Position numbers and translations under genes: made by a program | NCBI RefSeq assembly: GCF_008271805.1 | Contig: NZ_VSRY01000166.1 | Location: 173,858 to 237,857, forward strand | Direction of reading: 5' to 3' | DNA: 64,000 nucleotides | Source: Streptomyces sp. TRM49041 | GTDB taxonomy: Bacteria > Actinomycetota > Actinomycetes > Streptomycetales > Streptomycetaceae | Shown: piece after piece, positions 1-6,873 of the stretch | Numbering within the stretch: position 1 is the first letter of the stretch | Layout: each line of letters opens with the position of its first letter | The notes under the pieces: generated by a model | Seen by the model: only the letters and a program-made list of their open reading frames with translations | The model's database searches: none | Told to the model about the DNA's origin: nothing

Positions 1-2
1 GC

Positions 3-599
3 GAGCGCAACGCGCGCTTCGAGCGGGACGCCCTCGGTTACCTCGACCAGATGTACTCGGCCGCCCTTCGGATGACACGGAACCCGGCGGACGCCGAGGA
101 CCTGGTGCAGGAGACGTTCGCCAAGGCGTACGGCTCGTTCCACCAGTTCCGCGAGGGCACCAACCTCAAGGCGTGGCTGTACCGGATCCTCACTAACACG
201 TTCATCAACTCGTACCGCAAGAAGCAGCGCGAGCCTCAGCGCAGCGCGGCCGAGGAGATCGAGGACTGGCAGCTCGCCCGGGCCGAGTCCCATATGTCGA
301 CCGGTCTGCGGTCCGCCGAGTCCCAGGCCCTGGACCGCCTCCCGGACTCCGATGTGAAGTCGGCCCTCCAGGCCATTCCGGAGGAATTCCGCATCGCCGT
401 GTATCTGGCCGATGTCGAGGGCTTTGCGTACAAGGAGATCGCGGACATCATGGGAACGCCCATCGGCACGGTCATGTCCCGACTGCATCGTGGGCGCCGC
501 CAGCTGCGCGGGATGCTCGAGGATTACGCCCGCGACCGCGGACTGGTCCCCGCGGGCGCCGGAGAGTCGACGAACGATCGGAAGGGCTCGGGCTCATGA
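3..599 (+). CDS. sigR: RNA polymerase sigma factor SigR (5' end outside window)
   Basis: ECF sigma factor that in Streptomyces directs the thiol-oxidative (disulfide) stress regulon. The frame is open from base 3, so the true start lies upstream; 198 residues are visible. Region 2 is seen as NPADAEDLVQETFAKAY followed by LKAWLYRILTN. Region 4.2 is seen as GFAYKEIADIMGTPIGTVM followed by the recognition helix SRLHRGRRQL. The stop overlaps the next ATG (ATGA at 596-599), so rsrA is translationally coupled. The immediate RsrA partner separates this from other ECF factors. Known of the family: SigR autoregulates from an upstream promoter, which is not in this window. Confidence 0.95.
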   Translation, partial: ERNARFERDALGYLDQMYSAALRMTRNPADAEDLVQETFAKAYGSFHQFREGTNLKAWLYRILTNTFINSYRKKQREPQRSAAEEIEDWQLARAESHMSTGLRSAESQALDRLPDSDVKSALQAIPEEFRIAVYLADVEGFAYKEIADIMGTPIGTVMSRLHRGRRQLRGMLEDYARDRGLVPAGAGESTNDRKGSGS

Positions 600-895
600 G
601 CTGCGGAGAGCCGCATGAGACGGACTGCTCGGAGGTCCTGGACCACCTCTACGAGTTCCTCGACCACGAGATGCCCGACAGCGACTGCACCAAGTTCGAG
701 ACGCACTTCGAGGAGTGCTCCCCGTGCCTGGAGAAGTACGGGCTGGAGCAGGCCGTGAAGAAGCTCGTCAAGCGGTGCTGCGGGCATGACGACGTACCGA
801 GCGACCTGCGCGCCAAGGTCATGGGGCGGATCGAGCTGATCCGGTCCGGGGAGACCGTCCCCGACCACGACGTCACGGCCGCCACCCAGGAGTGA
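596..895 (+). CDS. rsrA: Zinc-binding redox-sensing anti-sigma factor RsrA
   Basis: Ninety-nine residue ZAS-family anti-sigma factor that holds SigR inactive under reducing conditions and releases it when cysteines form a disulfide and zinc is lost. The HxxxCxxC signature is seen as HFEECSPC, placing His37, Cys41 and Cys44, with Cys11 upstream. These are the zinc-ligand positions known for S. coelicolor RsrA. Cys3, Cys31, Cys61 and Cys62 are also present. The start overlaps the sigR stop by ATGA, consistent with equimolar production. A strong hairpin follows the gene. Confidence 0.96.
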   Translation: MSCGEPHETDCSEVLDHLYEFLDHEMPDSDCTKFETHFEECSPCLEKYGLEQAVKKLVKRCCGHDDVPSDLRAKVMGRIELIRSGETVPDHDVTAATQE

Positions 896-929
896 CAGCG
901 GCACGGACGACACCGGTACGTGACGGGGA

Positions 930-964
930 GGGGAACGGGGCACCGCGGCGGTGCCCCGTTCCCC
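930..964 (+). terminator. Terminator after sigR-rsrA
   Basis: Perfect 15-bp inverted repeat: arms 930-944 and 950-964 around the loop GCGGC, 34 bases after the rsrA stop. There is no strong U-tract, as is usual in Streptomyces. Confidence 0.75.
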
Positions 965-1095
965 TGTCCGCACACATGGCCACCCCCTCCGTCACCCGAA
1001 GGTGCTAATCGGTTCTGTCCCGCCGCCCGCTCCGTACCGGCTCGTTAGCCTGGCCAGCCAGGCGCTCGGCAGGCCGAACGGGAGGCGGGAGAGCG

Positions 1096-2730
1096 GTGGC
1101 GGGGATTCCGGGAGCGGCGCGCGCGTACATCACGGGCGCCGTGCTGGGCGCCGCCGCCTGCGCGTTCCCCGCGCTCGCGCCCGGGGCCGCGACCCCGTGG
1201 GGCGCACTGGCACTGCTCGCCGGGCTGTACGCGTTCTGCGAGTGCCCCGCCCGCTGCTTCCTCGTGGGCCGCGCCACGGGCGGCCCCCCGCCGGTCGGCT
1301 CCGGGTCCTTCTTCCCCGTGCTGCTGGCCGCCGTGCTGCTGCTGCCGCCCTCCGCCGCCGCGCTCGCCGCCGTGCCGGGAGCGCTCGTCTCCCGTGTCGA
1401 GCAGCGGCCCGCCGCCCGGCTGCGGCGCGTCTGGCGGGCCGCCGAACTGGCCGTCGCCGCCTGGGCGGCCGCCCACGCCGCCACCCTCCTCGACGGGCCC
1501 GCCGCCCTCGGCGGCCCCGGACGCACCGGACCTGACGGGGCGCACCCACCCGACTTCCCGTACGCGCTGCTGCCCGCCGGCGCGGCGGTCCTCACCTTCT
1601 GCGTCGTCCTCACCGCCCTCGACGGCGGCATCCGCGCCGCCGCCGTGGGGGTACCTCCCGCGCCCTTCAGGAAGCGGGGGAGCGTACCGCCGCACACGGC
1701 CTGGCGCGGTCTCCTGGCCCGCTCGCTCGGCTCGCACGCCGTGCACGGGCTCGTCGGGCTCATGATGGCGGTGCTGTGGCGCAGCCCGTACGGCTGGCCG
1801 GCCGCGCTCTTCGTGATCCTGCCGATGTATGTCACCAGCTGGGTGTTCACCCAGTACCACCGAGAGCGCGCCGCCCACCAGGCGACCATCCGCGCCCTCG
1901 TCCAGGCCGTCGACCTCAAGGACACCTATACGCGCGGCCACAGCGAACGCGTCGGCCGGGCATCCGTCATGATCGGCCGCGAACTCGGCATGGACGAGGC
2001 CCGTCTGGAGATACTCCGCTTCGCCGGCACACTCCACGACGTCGGCAAACTGGGCGTCCCCACGCGCGTGCTCCGCAAGAACGGCCCCCTGACGCCCGAA
2101 GAGCGCCGGATCATCGAGCTCCACCCCGAATACGGACACGAGATGGTGCGCGGCATCGGCTTCCTCGGCGAGGCGCGCACCGCGATCCTCCACCACCACG
2201 AGCGGCTCGACGGCAAGGGCTACCCGTACGGGCTCCGTGGCTCCGAGATCCCGGAGTTCGCGCGGGTCGTCGCCGTCGCGGACGCGTTCGACGCCATGAC
2301 CTCCACCCGTTCCTACAGCCGCGCCCGCCCCGTCGGAACCGCCCTCGCCGAACTGGACCGCTGCGCCGGCACCCACTTCGACCCCGCCATGGTCCGGGCC
2401 CTCACCGGGGCCCTCACCCAGCACGGCTGGCAGACGGCGGTCACCTCCGACGAGGCCCACCTCCCCACCACCCCGAACGCGACCGTCCCCCCGTCCCGCC
2501 CCACCCCCGACCAGGCGCCGGACACCACCGCCGACCAGGCCCCGGCCACCGCCCCGACCCCCGATCCGACCCCCGCCCCGACCCCCGCCCCGACCCCCGA
2601 TCCGACCCCCGATCCGACCCCCGATCCGACCCCCGATCCGGCCACCGCCCCGGCCACCGCCCCGGCCACCGACCGGGCCACCGGCCCCGCGCCGGACCGT
2701 GACCCCGCCGCCCCGGGCGGCGCGCGGTGA
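1096..2730 (+). CDS. Membrane-anchored HD-GYP domain protein with proline-rich tail
   Basis: A 544-residue protein. The N-terminal half (about 1-255) is hydrophobic with several membrane helices. Residues about 265-440 form an HD-GYP domain: His282, the HD doublet His314-Asp315 in LHDVGK, the HHHE cluster from 366 and GYP at 375-377. HD-GYP proteins are typically cyclic-di-GMP phosphodiesterases; the residues here look intact, so catalysis is plausible, though many Streptomyces homologues are untested. The tail (about 460-544) is a low-complexity Pro/Thr/Ala/Asp tract of PTPD and PTPA units. The GTG start is chosen because GGAGG lies at 1081-1085 and hydrophobic sequence begins soon after. 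The stop overlaps the next GTG (GTGA). Confidence 0.88.
   Translation: MAGIPGAARAYITGAVLGAAACAFPALAPGAATPWGALALLAGLYAFCECPARCFLVGRATGGPPPVGSGSFFPVLLAAVLLLPPSAAALAAVPGALVSRVEQRPAARLRRVWRAAELAVAAWAAAHAATLLDGPAALGGPGRTGPDGAHPPDFPYALLPAGAAVLTFCVVLTALDGGIRAAAVGVPPAPFRKRGSVPPHTAWRGLLARSLGSHAVHGLVGLMMAVLWRSPYGWPAALFVILPMYVTSWVFTQYHRERAAHQATIRALVQAVDLKDTYTRGHSERVGRASVMIGRELGMDEARLEILRFAGTLHDVGKLGVPTRVLRKNGPLTPEERRIIELHPEYGHEMVRGIGFLGEARTAILHHHERLDGKGYPYGLRGSEIPEFARVVAVADAFDAMTSTRSYSRARPVGTALAELDRCAGTHFDPAMVRALTGALTQHGWQTAVTSDEAHLPTTPNATVPPSRPTPDQAPDTTADQAPATAPTPDPTPAPTPAPTPDPTPDPTPDPTPDPATAPATAPATDRATGPAPDRDPAAPGGAR
2556..2690 (+). repeat. Tandem 12-bp coding repeats in the proline-rich tail
   Basis: Imperfect tandem units of about 12 bp (CCGACCCCCGAT or CCGACCCCCGCC) and a following run of CCGGCCACCGCC units encode the PTPD/PTPA/PATA tail of the HD-GYP protein. 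Such arrays vary in copy number by slippage. Confidence 0.8.
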
Positions 2731-3965
2731 GCGCCGCGCCCGCGCTCCGGCCGCCCCGTACCGTCCTCCTCGTCCAAGCGGCCGCCGCCGCGCTCACCGC
2801 CGCGTCCCTCGGGTGGACGCTCTGGCACGGGCTCGCCCAGCCCGGGATCGCGCTGGCGTTCGGGCTGCTGATAGCCGTCGGCGAGCTGGCCCGCTGGGGC
2901 GCACGGCCCGGCGAGCGGGAACCCGCGCCGCTCGGCGCCGCCGGGGCCCTGGCCTACGCGCTGCTGGGAAAGTCGGCCGGGGAGACCGCCGAGCACGGTG
3001 TGCCGCAGGTCGTCGCCGTCGTCGTCGCCGGCGCGCTCGTCGGCGCCGTACCGCATGTGGCGCTCGGGCGGGGACCCGATCCGGACCAGATGGCCCGGCG
3101 GGTCCTCACCGTCTCGTTCGCCGCGGTCTGCTTCCAGCCGCTGCGCACGGCCGCCGCCCCCCGGCACGTGCTGTACCTGCTGCTGATCCTCGCCCTGACC
3201 GCCCTGTGCGACGCCGTCCTCGCCGCGCTCCTCCTGCGCGCCCGCACCGGGTACCCGTACGGCCCGCTCCTCCGCGACGAGCTGCGCGCCCTCCCCGGCG
3301 TCGGATCCGCCGTGTGCGCGAGCGGCGCCGTCATGGCCCTGGCCGTGGCCGTCGCCGGACTGTGGGCGCTGCCCGTCCTCTGCGTACCGCTCCTGCTCAC
3401 CCAGCTGGCGTTCCGCCGCTACGCCGCCGTGCGCCGCACCTACCGGCAGACCATCGCGTCTCTCGCCCGCGCCACCGAGGTCGCCGGGTACACCCCGCCC
3501 GGCCACGCCCACCGCGTCGCGGCGCTCAGCCGGGCCGTCGGCAGGGAGCTCGGTCTGGCGGGCGAGGACCTGACCGTCCTGGAGTACGCGGCGCTCATGC
3601 ACGACATCGGGCAGCTGTCCCTCGTCGACCCCGTCCCGGAGGGCGCCACCGCCCTCCTCCCGGCCGCCGAACAGCGCCGTATCGCCCTCCTCGGCGGCGC
3701 CGTGGTCCGCCGGACCGGCGTCCCGGCCGCCGTCGCCGTCGTCGTGGAGCGGCAGGCGGACCCGTACTACGAACAGCCCCTGGCCGCACGGATCGTCCGC
3801 GCCGTCAACGCTTACGACGACCTCTCCGGGGAAAGCGCCCAGGGCGGGCTCCGGGCTCTGGAGCACCTCAGGCTCGGCACGGCCCGCGACTACCATCCCG
3901 CGGTGGTGGAATCGCTCGTCGGAGTCCTCGCCCGCGGCGGCGTCGAGGGGCGGGTGCCGGGGTAA
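2727..3965 (+). CDS. Membrane protein with degenerate HD-GYP-like domain
   Basis: A 412-residue protein coupled by a GTGA overlap to the upstream HD-GYP gene and built the same way: about 230 hydrophobic residues, then an HD domain. The HD doublet survives as His292-Asp293 in MHDIGQ. The HHE and GYP motif region is replaced by VVVERQADPYYEQPL, so the diagnostic HD-GYP metal and substrate residues are missing. The end of the domain (ARIVRAVNAYDDL) is still recognisable. It probably arose by duplication and may be a regulatory or non-catalytic partner of the first protein. This role is inference; the family assignment is firm. Confidence 0.82.
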   Translation: MSAAPALRPPRTVLLVQAAAAALTAASLGWTLWHGLAQPGIALAFGLLIAVGELARWGARPGEREPAPLGAAGALAYALLGKSAGETAEHGVPQVVAVVVAGALVGAVPHVALGRGPDPDQMARRVLTVSFAAVCFQPLRTAAAPRHVLYLLLILALTALCDAVLAALLLRARTGYPYGPLLRDELRALPGVGSAVCASGAVMALAVAVAGLWALPVLCVPLLLTQLAFRRYAAVRRTYRQTIASLARATEVAGYTPPGHAHRVAALSRAVGRELGLAGEDLTVLEYAALMHDIGQLSLVDPVPEGATALLPAAEQRRIALLGGAVVRRTGVPAAVAVVVERQADPYYEQPLAARIVRAVNAYDDLSGESAQGGLRALEHLRLGTARDYHPAVVESLVGVLARGGVEGRVPG

Positions 3966-4062
3966 CCGATGGGTAATGAGCGGGCGTGCGACCGGGCATG
4001 GTTGGATGCCAACAAGAGGGTGTCCGGGGGCAGTGACCTTCAGTGACCGGTAGGCGGGAATC

Positions 4063-5043
4063 GTGAGGATCTTCGGGAAGGTACGGCATCGGCCCTCCGC
4101 CTCGTGGCGGCAGGCCACCGACCGCGCGTTCACGCTGATCGGGGACGGGCGGTACGAGGACGCGGGCGCGCTGCTGACGCGTGCGGCGGACCTGGAGCCC
4201 TGGCTGTCGGAGTCCTGGTTCAACCTCGCCCTGCTGCACAAGTTCCGGCACGACTGGGAGCAGGCCCGCGCCGCCGGCCTGCGCGCCGTCGCGCTGCTGG
4301 ACAAGGAGACCGGGGCGCCCGACTGGTGGAACGTCGGCATCGCCGCCACCGCACTCCAGGACTGGCCGCTGGCCCGCCGTGCCTGGCAGGCGTACGGCCT
4401 GAAGGTGCCCGGTGGCTCCGCGCCCGGCGGGGAACCGACCGGTATGGAGCTGGGCAGCGCCGCCGTGCGGCTGTCGCCGGAGGGCGAGGCCGAGGTGGTG
4501 TGGGGCCGCAGGCTCGACCCGGCCCGTATCGAGGTGCTGTCCATCCCGCTGCCGTCGTCCGGGCGCCGCTGGGGCGAGGTCGTCCTCCACGACGGGGTCC
4601 CCAACGGTGAGCGCACCACCGCGTCCGGGCACAGCTTCCCCGTGTTCGACGAGATCGAGCTGTGGGCTCCCTCACCCGTACCGACCTGGGTGGTGCTCCT
4701 GGAGGCCGCGACCGAGGCAGACCGGGACGCCCTGGAACAGCTCGCCGCCGACGCCGGGTTCGCCGCGGAGGACTGGTCGTCGTCCGTGCGGCTGCTCTGC
4801 CGTGCCTGCTCCGAGTCCCGGATGCCCAGCGCCGAGGGCGACGGCGAGCACCTCGACCCGCACGACCACAGCGAGCCGGGCCACCCGGGCCCGCTCGGCC
4901 ACCGCACCGCCGGCGACCTGTGGGTGCCGGAGCGCGAGTGCGGCATCGCCGCGCCCGCCGGGCTGGTCCGGGGGCTGCTGGACGGCTGGGTCGCGGACAG
5001 CCCGGACAACCGGGAGTGGCGGGATCTGGAAGAAGTCTGCTGA
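4063..5043 (+). CDS. Tetratricopeptide-repeat protein of unknown function
   Basis: A 326-residue soluble protein. Residues about 10-115 form TPR-like helical pairs (for example DGRYEDAGALLTRAADLEP and SWFNLALLHKFRHDWEQA). The remaining two thirds form a conserved-looking domain with no recognised name, containing the pair LLCRACSES and, near the end, VPERECGIAAP. The GTG start was taken because the coding pattern begins there; the ribosome site is weak. It precedes def on the same strand with about 70 bp between them. No function can be assigned. Confidence 0.75.
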   Translation: MRIFGKVRHRPSASWRQATDRAFTLIGDGRYEDAGALLTRAADLEPWLSESWFNLALLHKFRHDWEQARAAGLRAVALLDKETGAPDWWNVGIAATALQDWPLARRAWQAYGLKVPGGSAPGGEPTGMELGSAAVRLSPEGEAEVVWGRRLDPARIEVLSIPLPSSGRRWGEVVLHDGVPNGERTTASGHSFPVFDEIELWAPSPVPTWVVLLEAATEADRDALEQLAADAGFAAEDWSSSVRLLCRACSESRMPSAEGDGEHLDPHDHSEPGHPGPLGHRTAGDLWVPERECGIAAPAGLVRGLLDGWVADSPDNREWRDLEEVC

Positions 5044-5115
5044 TGCCCGTCAGCGCGGCCCCGTAGGCTGTACGGGCACATCGCAACGGGTACTCAGGAA
5101 GGCGCGAGAGCGGAC

Positions 5116-5766
5116 ATGGCGCAGCAGGAGACGGACCAGCAGGGCTTCGACGCCCTCCCCGTGGACGACGAGGGCTTCGTCGTCGACACGGAGCACTGCG
5201 AGGAGCGCGAGCAGGCGTACCGCGAGCGCGGCACGTCGCGTCCGATCACGGTCGTCGGCAACCCGGTGCTGCACAAGGAGTGCAAGGACGTCACCGAGTT
5301 CGACGACGAGCTGGCCCGGCTGGTCGACGACATGTTCGCCAGCCAGCGCACGGCGGAGGGCGTGGGCCTCGCCGCCAACCAGATCGGCGTCGACCTGAAG
5401 GTCTTCGTCTACGACTGCCCGGACGACGAGGGCAGGCGTCACACCGGCGTCGTCTGCAACCCGGTCCTGGAGGAGCTCGCCCCGGAGCAGCGCGTCCTGG
5501 ACGACTCCAACGAGGGCTGCCTCTCCGTCCCCACCGCCTACGCCTCGCTGGCCCGCCCCGACCACGCGGTGGTGCGCGGCCAGGATGTGAAGGGCAACCC
5601 GATCAAGGTGCGCGGCACGGGCTACTTCGCCCGCTGCCTCCAGCACGAGACCGACCACCTGTACGGGTATCTGTACATCGACCGCCTGTCGAAGCGGGAC
5701 CGCAAGGACGCCCTGCGGCAGATGGCCGAGGGCACGCCCCGCTACCCGGTCGTCCCCAACGACTGA
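5116..5766 (+). CDS. def: Peptide deformylase
   Basis: Removes the N-formyl group from nascent proteins. All three family motifs are visible: GVGLAANQIG (82-91), EGCLS with metal ligand Cys135, and QHETDH with ligands His177 and His181 and catalytic Glu178. At 216 residues it is longer than typical deformylases (about 170-190) because of an acidic N-terminal extension of about 40 residues before PITVVGNPVL, which is common in actinobacterial paralogues. A possible -10 element TAGGCT lies at 5064-5069, so the gene may have its own promoter. A shared hairpin separates it from convergent nrdB. Confidence 0.95.
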   Translation: MAQQETDQQGFDALPVDDEGFVVDTEHCEEREQAYRERGTSRPITVVGNPVLHKECKDVTEFDDELARLVDDMFASQRTAEGVGLAANQIGVDLKVFVYDCPDDEGRRHTGVVCNPVLEELAPEQRVLDDSNEGCLSVPTAYASLARPDHAVVRGQDVKGNPIKVRGTGYFARCLQHETDHLYGYLYIDRLSKRDRKDALRQMAEGTPRYPVVPND

Positions 5767-5791
5767 CAGGCGTCCTTCCGGGCGCCAGGGC

Positions 5792-5827
5792 GAAGGGGCG
5801 GGGCGGGTTTCCCCGCCCCGCCCCTTC
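5792..5827. terminator. Bidirectional terminator between def and nrdB
   Basis: Perfect 16-bp inverted repeat, arms 5792-5807 and 5812-5827 with a 4-base loop, placed between two convergent genes. Confidence 0.8.
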
Positions 5828-5856
5828 CCGCATGCCGGGGCGGAACGTCCGATCCC

Positions 5857-6873
5857 CTAGAAGTCCTCGTCCAGGTCCACCGTGCCCTCGACGGCCACCT
5901 GGTAGGCGGACGGGCGGCGCTCGAAGAAGTTCGTCAGCTCCTGGACGCCCTGGAGCTCCATGAACGCGAACGGGTTCTCCGAGCCGTACACCGGGGCGAA
6001 GCCCAGCCGCTGGAGGCGCTGGTCGGCGACGCACTGGAGGTACTCGCGCATCGACTCGGTGTTCATGCCCGGCAGGCCGTCGCCGCACAGGTCGCGGCCG
6101 AACTGCAGCTCGGCCTCGACGGCCTCCTTCAGCATGTCGGTGACCTGCTGCCGGAGGTCGTCGTCGAAGAGCTCGGGCTCCTCCTTGCGGACGGTGTCCA
6201 CGACCTCGAAGGCGAAGTTCATGTGCATGGTCTCGTCACGGAACACCCAGTTGGTGCCGGTGGCCAGGCCGTGCAGCAGGCCGCGGGACCGGAACCAGTA
6301 CACGTAGGCGAAGGCACCGTAGAAGAACAGGCCCTCGATGCACGCGGCGAAGCAGATCAGGTTGAGCAGGAAGCGGCGGCGGTCGGCCTGTGTCTCCAGG
6401 CGATCGATCTTCTCGACCGAGTCCATCCAGCGGAAGCAGAACTGCGCCTTCTCGCGGATGGAGGGGATGTTCTCCACGGCGGCGAACGCGGCGGCACGGT
6501 CCTCCGGGTCGGGGAGGTAGGTGTCGAGCAGCGTCAGATAGAACTGGACGTGCACGGCCTCCTCGAACAGCTGACGCGAGAGATACAGCCGCGCCTCGGG
6601 GGAGTTGATGTGCTTGTAGAGCGTCAGCACGAGGTTGTTGGCGACGATCGAGTCACCGGTCGCGAAGAAGGCGACAAGGCGGCCGATCATGTGCTGCTCA
6701 CCTGGGGTGAGCTTGGCGAGGTCGGCGACGTCCGAGTGGAGGTCGACCTCCTCGACGGTCCAGGTGTTCTTGATGGCGTCCCGGTAGCGGTCGTAGAAGT
6801 CCGGGTAGCGCATCGGACGCAGGGTCAGCTCGAAGCCCGGGTCGAGGAGGTTGGTGTTACGGGTGGTGCTCAT
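5857..6873 (-). CDS. nrdB: Class Ia ribonucleotide reductase, small subunit
   Basis: A 338-residue radical-generating subunit that works with NrdA to make deoxyribonucleotides. Diiron ligands can be placed: Asp74 in ATGDSI, Glu105 and His108 in EEAVHVQFY, Glu180 in CIEG, and Glu214 and His217 in RDETMHMNF. Tyr112 lies four residues after His108, where the radical tyrosine is expected. The gene starts directly at the end of nrdA, so they form one transcript. The regulator gene nrdS described in S. coelicolor nrdABS does not follow; the next thing downstream is a terminator and convergent def. Confidence 0.95.
   Translation of the reverse strand: MSTTRNTNLLDPGFELTLRPMRYPDFYDRYRDAIKNTWTVEEVDLHSDVADLAKLTPGEQHMIGRLVAFFATGDSIVANNLVLTLYKHINSPEARLYLSRQLFEEAVHVQFYLTLLDTYLPDPEDRAAAFAAVENIPSIREKAQFCFRWMDSVEKIDRLETQADRRRFLLNLICFAACIEGLFFYGAFAYVYWFRSRGLLHGLATGTNWVFRDETMHMNFAFEVVDTVRKEEPELFDDDLRQQVTDMLKEAVEAELQFGRDLCGDGLPGMNTESMREYLQCVADQRLQRLGFAPVYGSENPFAFMELQGVQELTNFFERRPSAYQVAVEGTVDLDEDF

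Noticed and set aside
2313..5081. 922-codon minus-strand frame over the HD and TPR genes
   Set aside because: Composition of a shadow frame (Ser/Arg/Gly/Ala) opposite three real genes.
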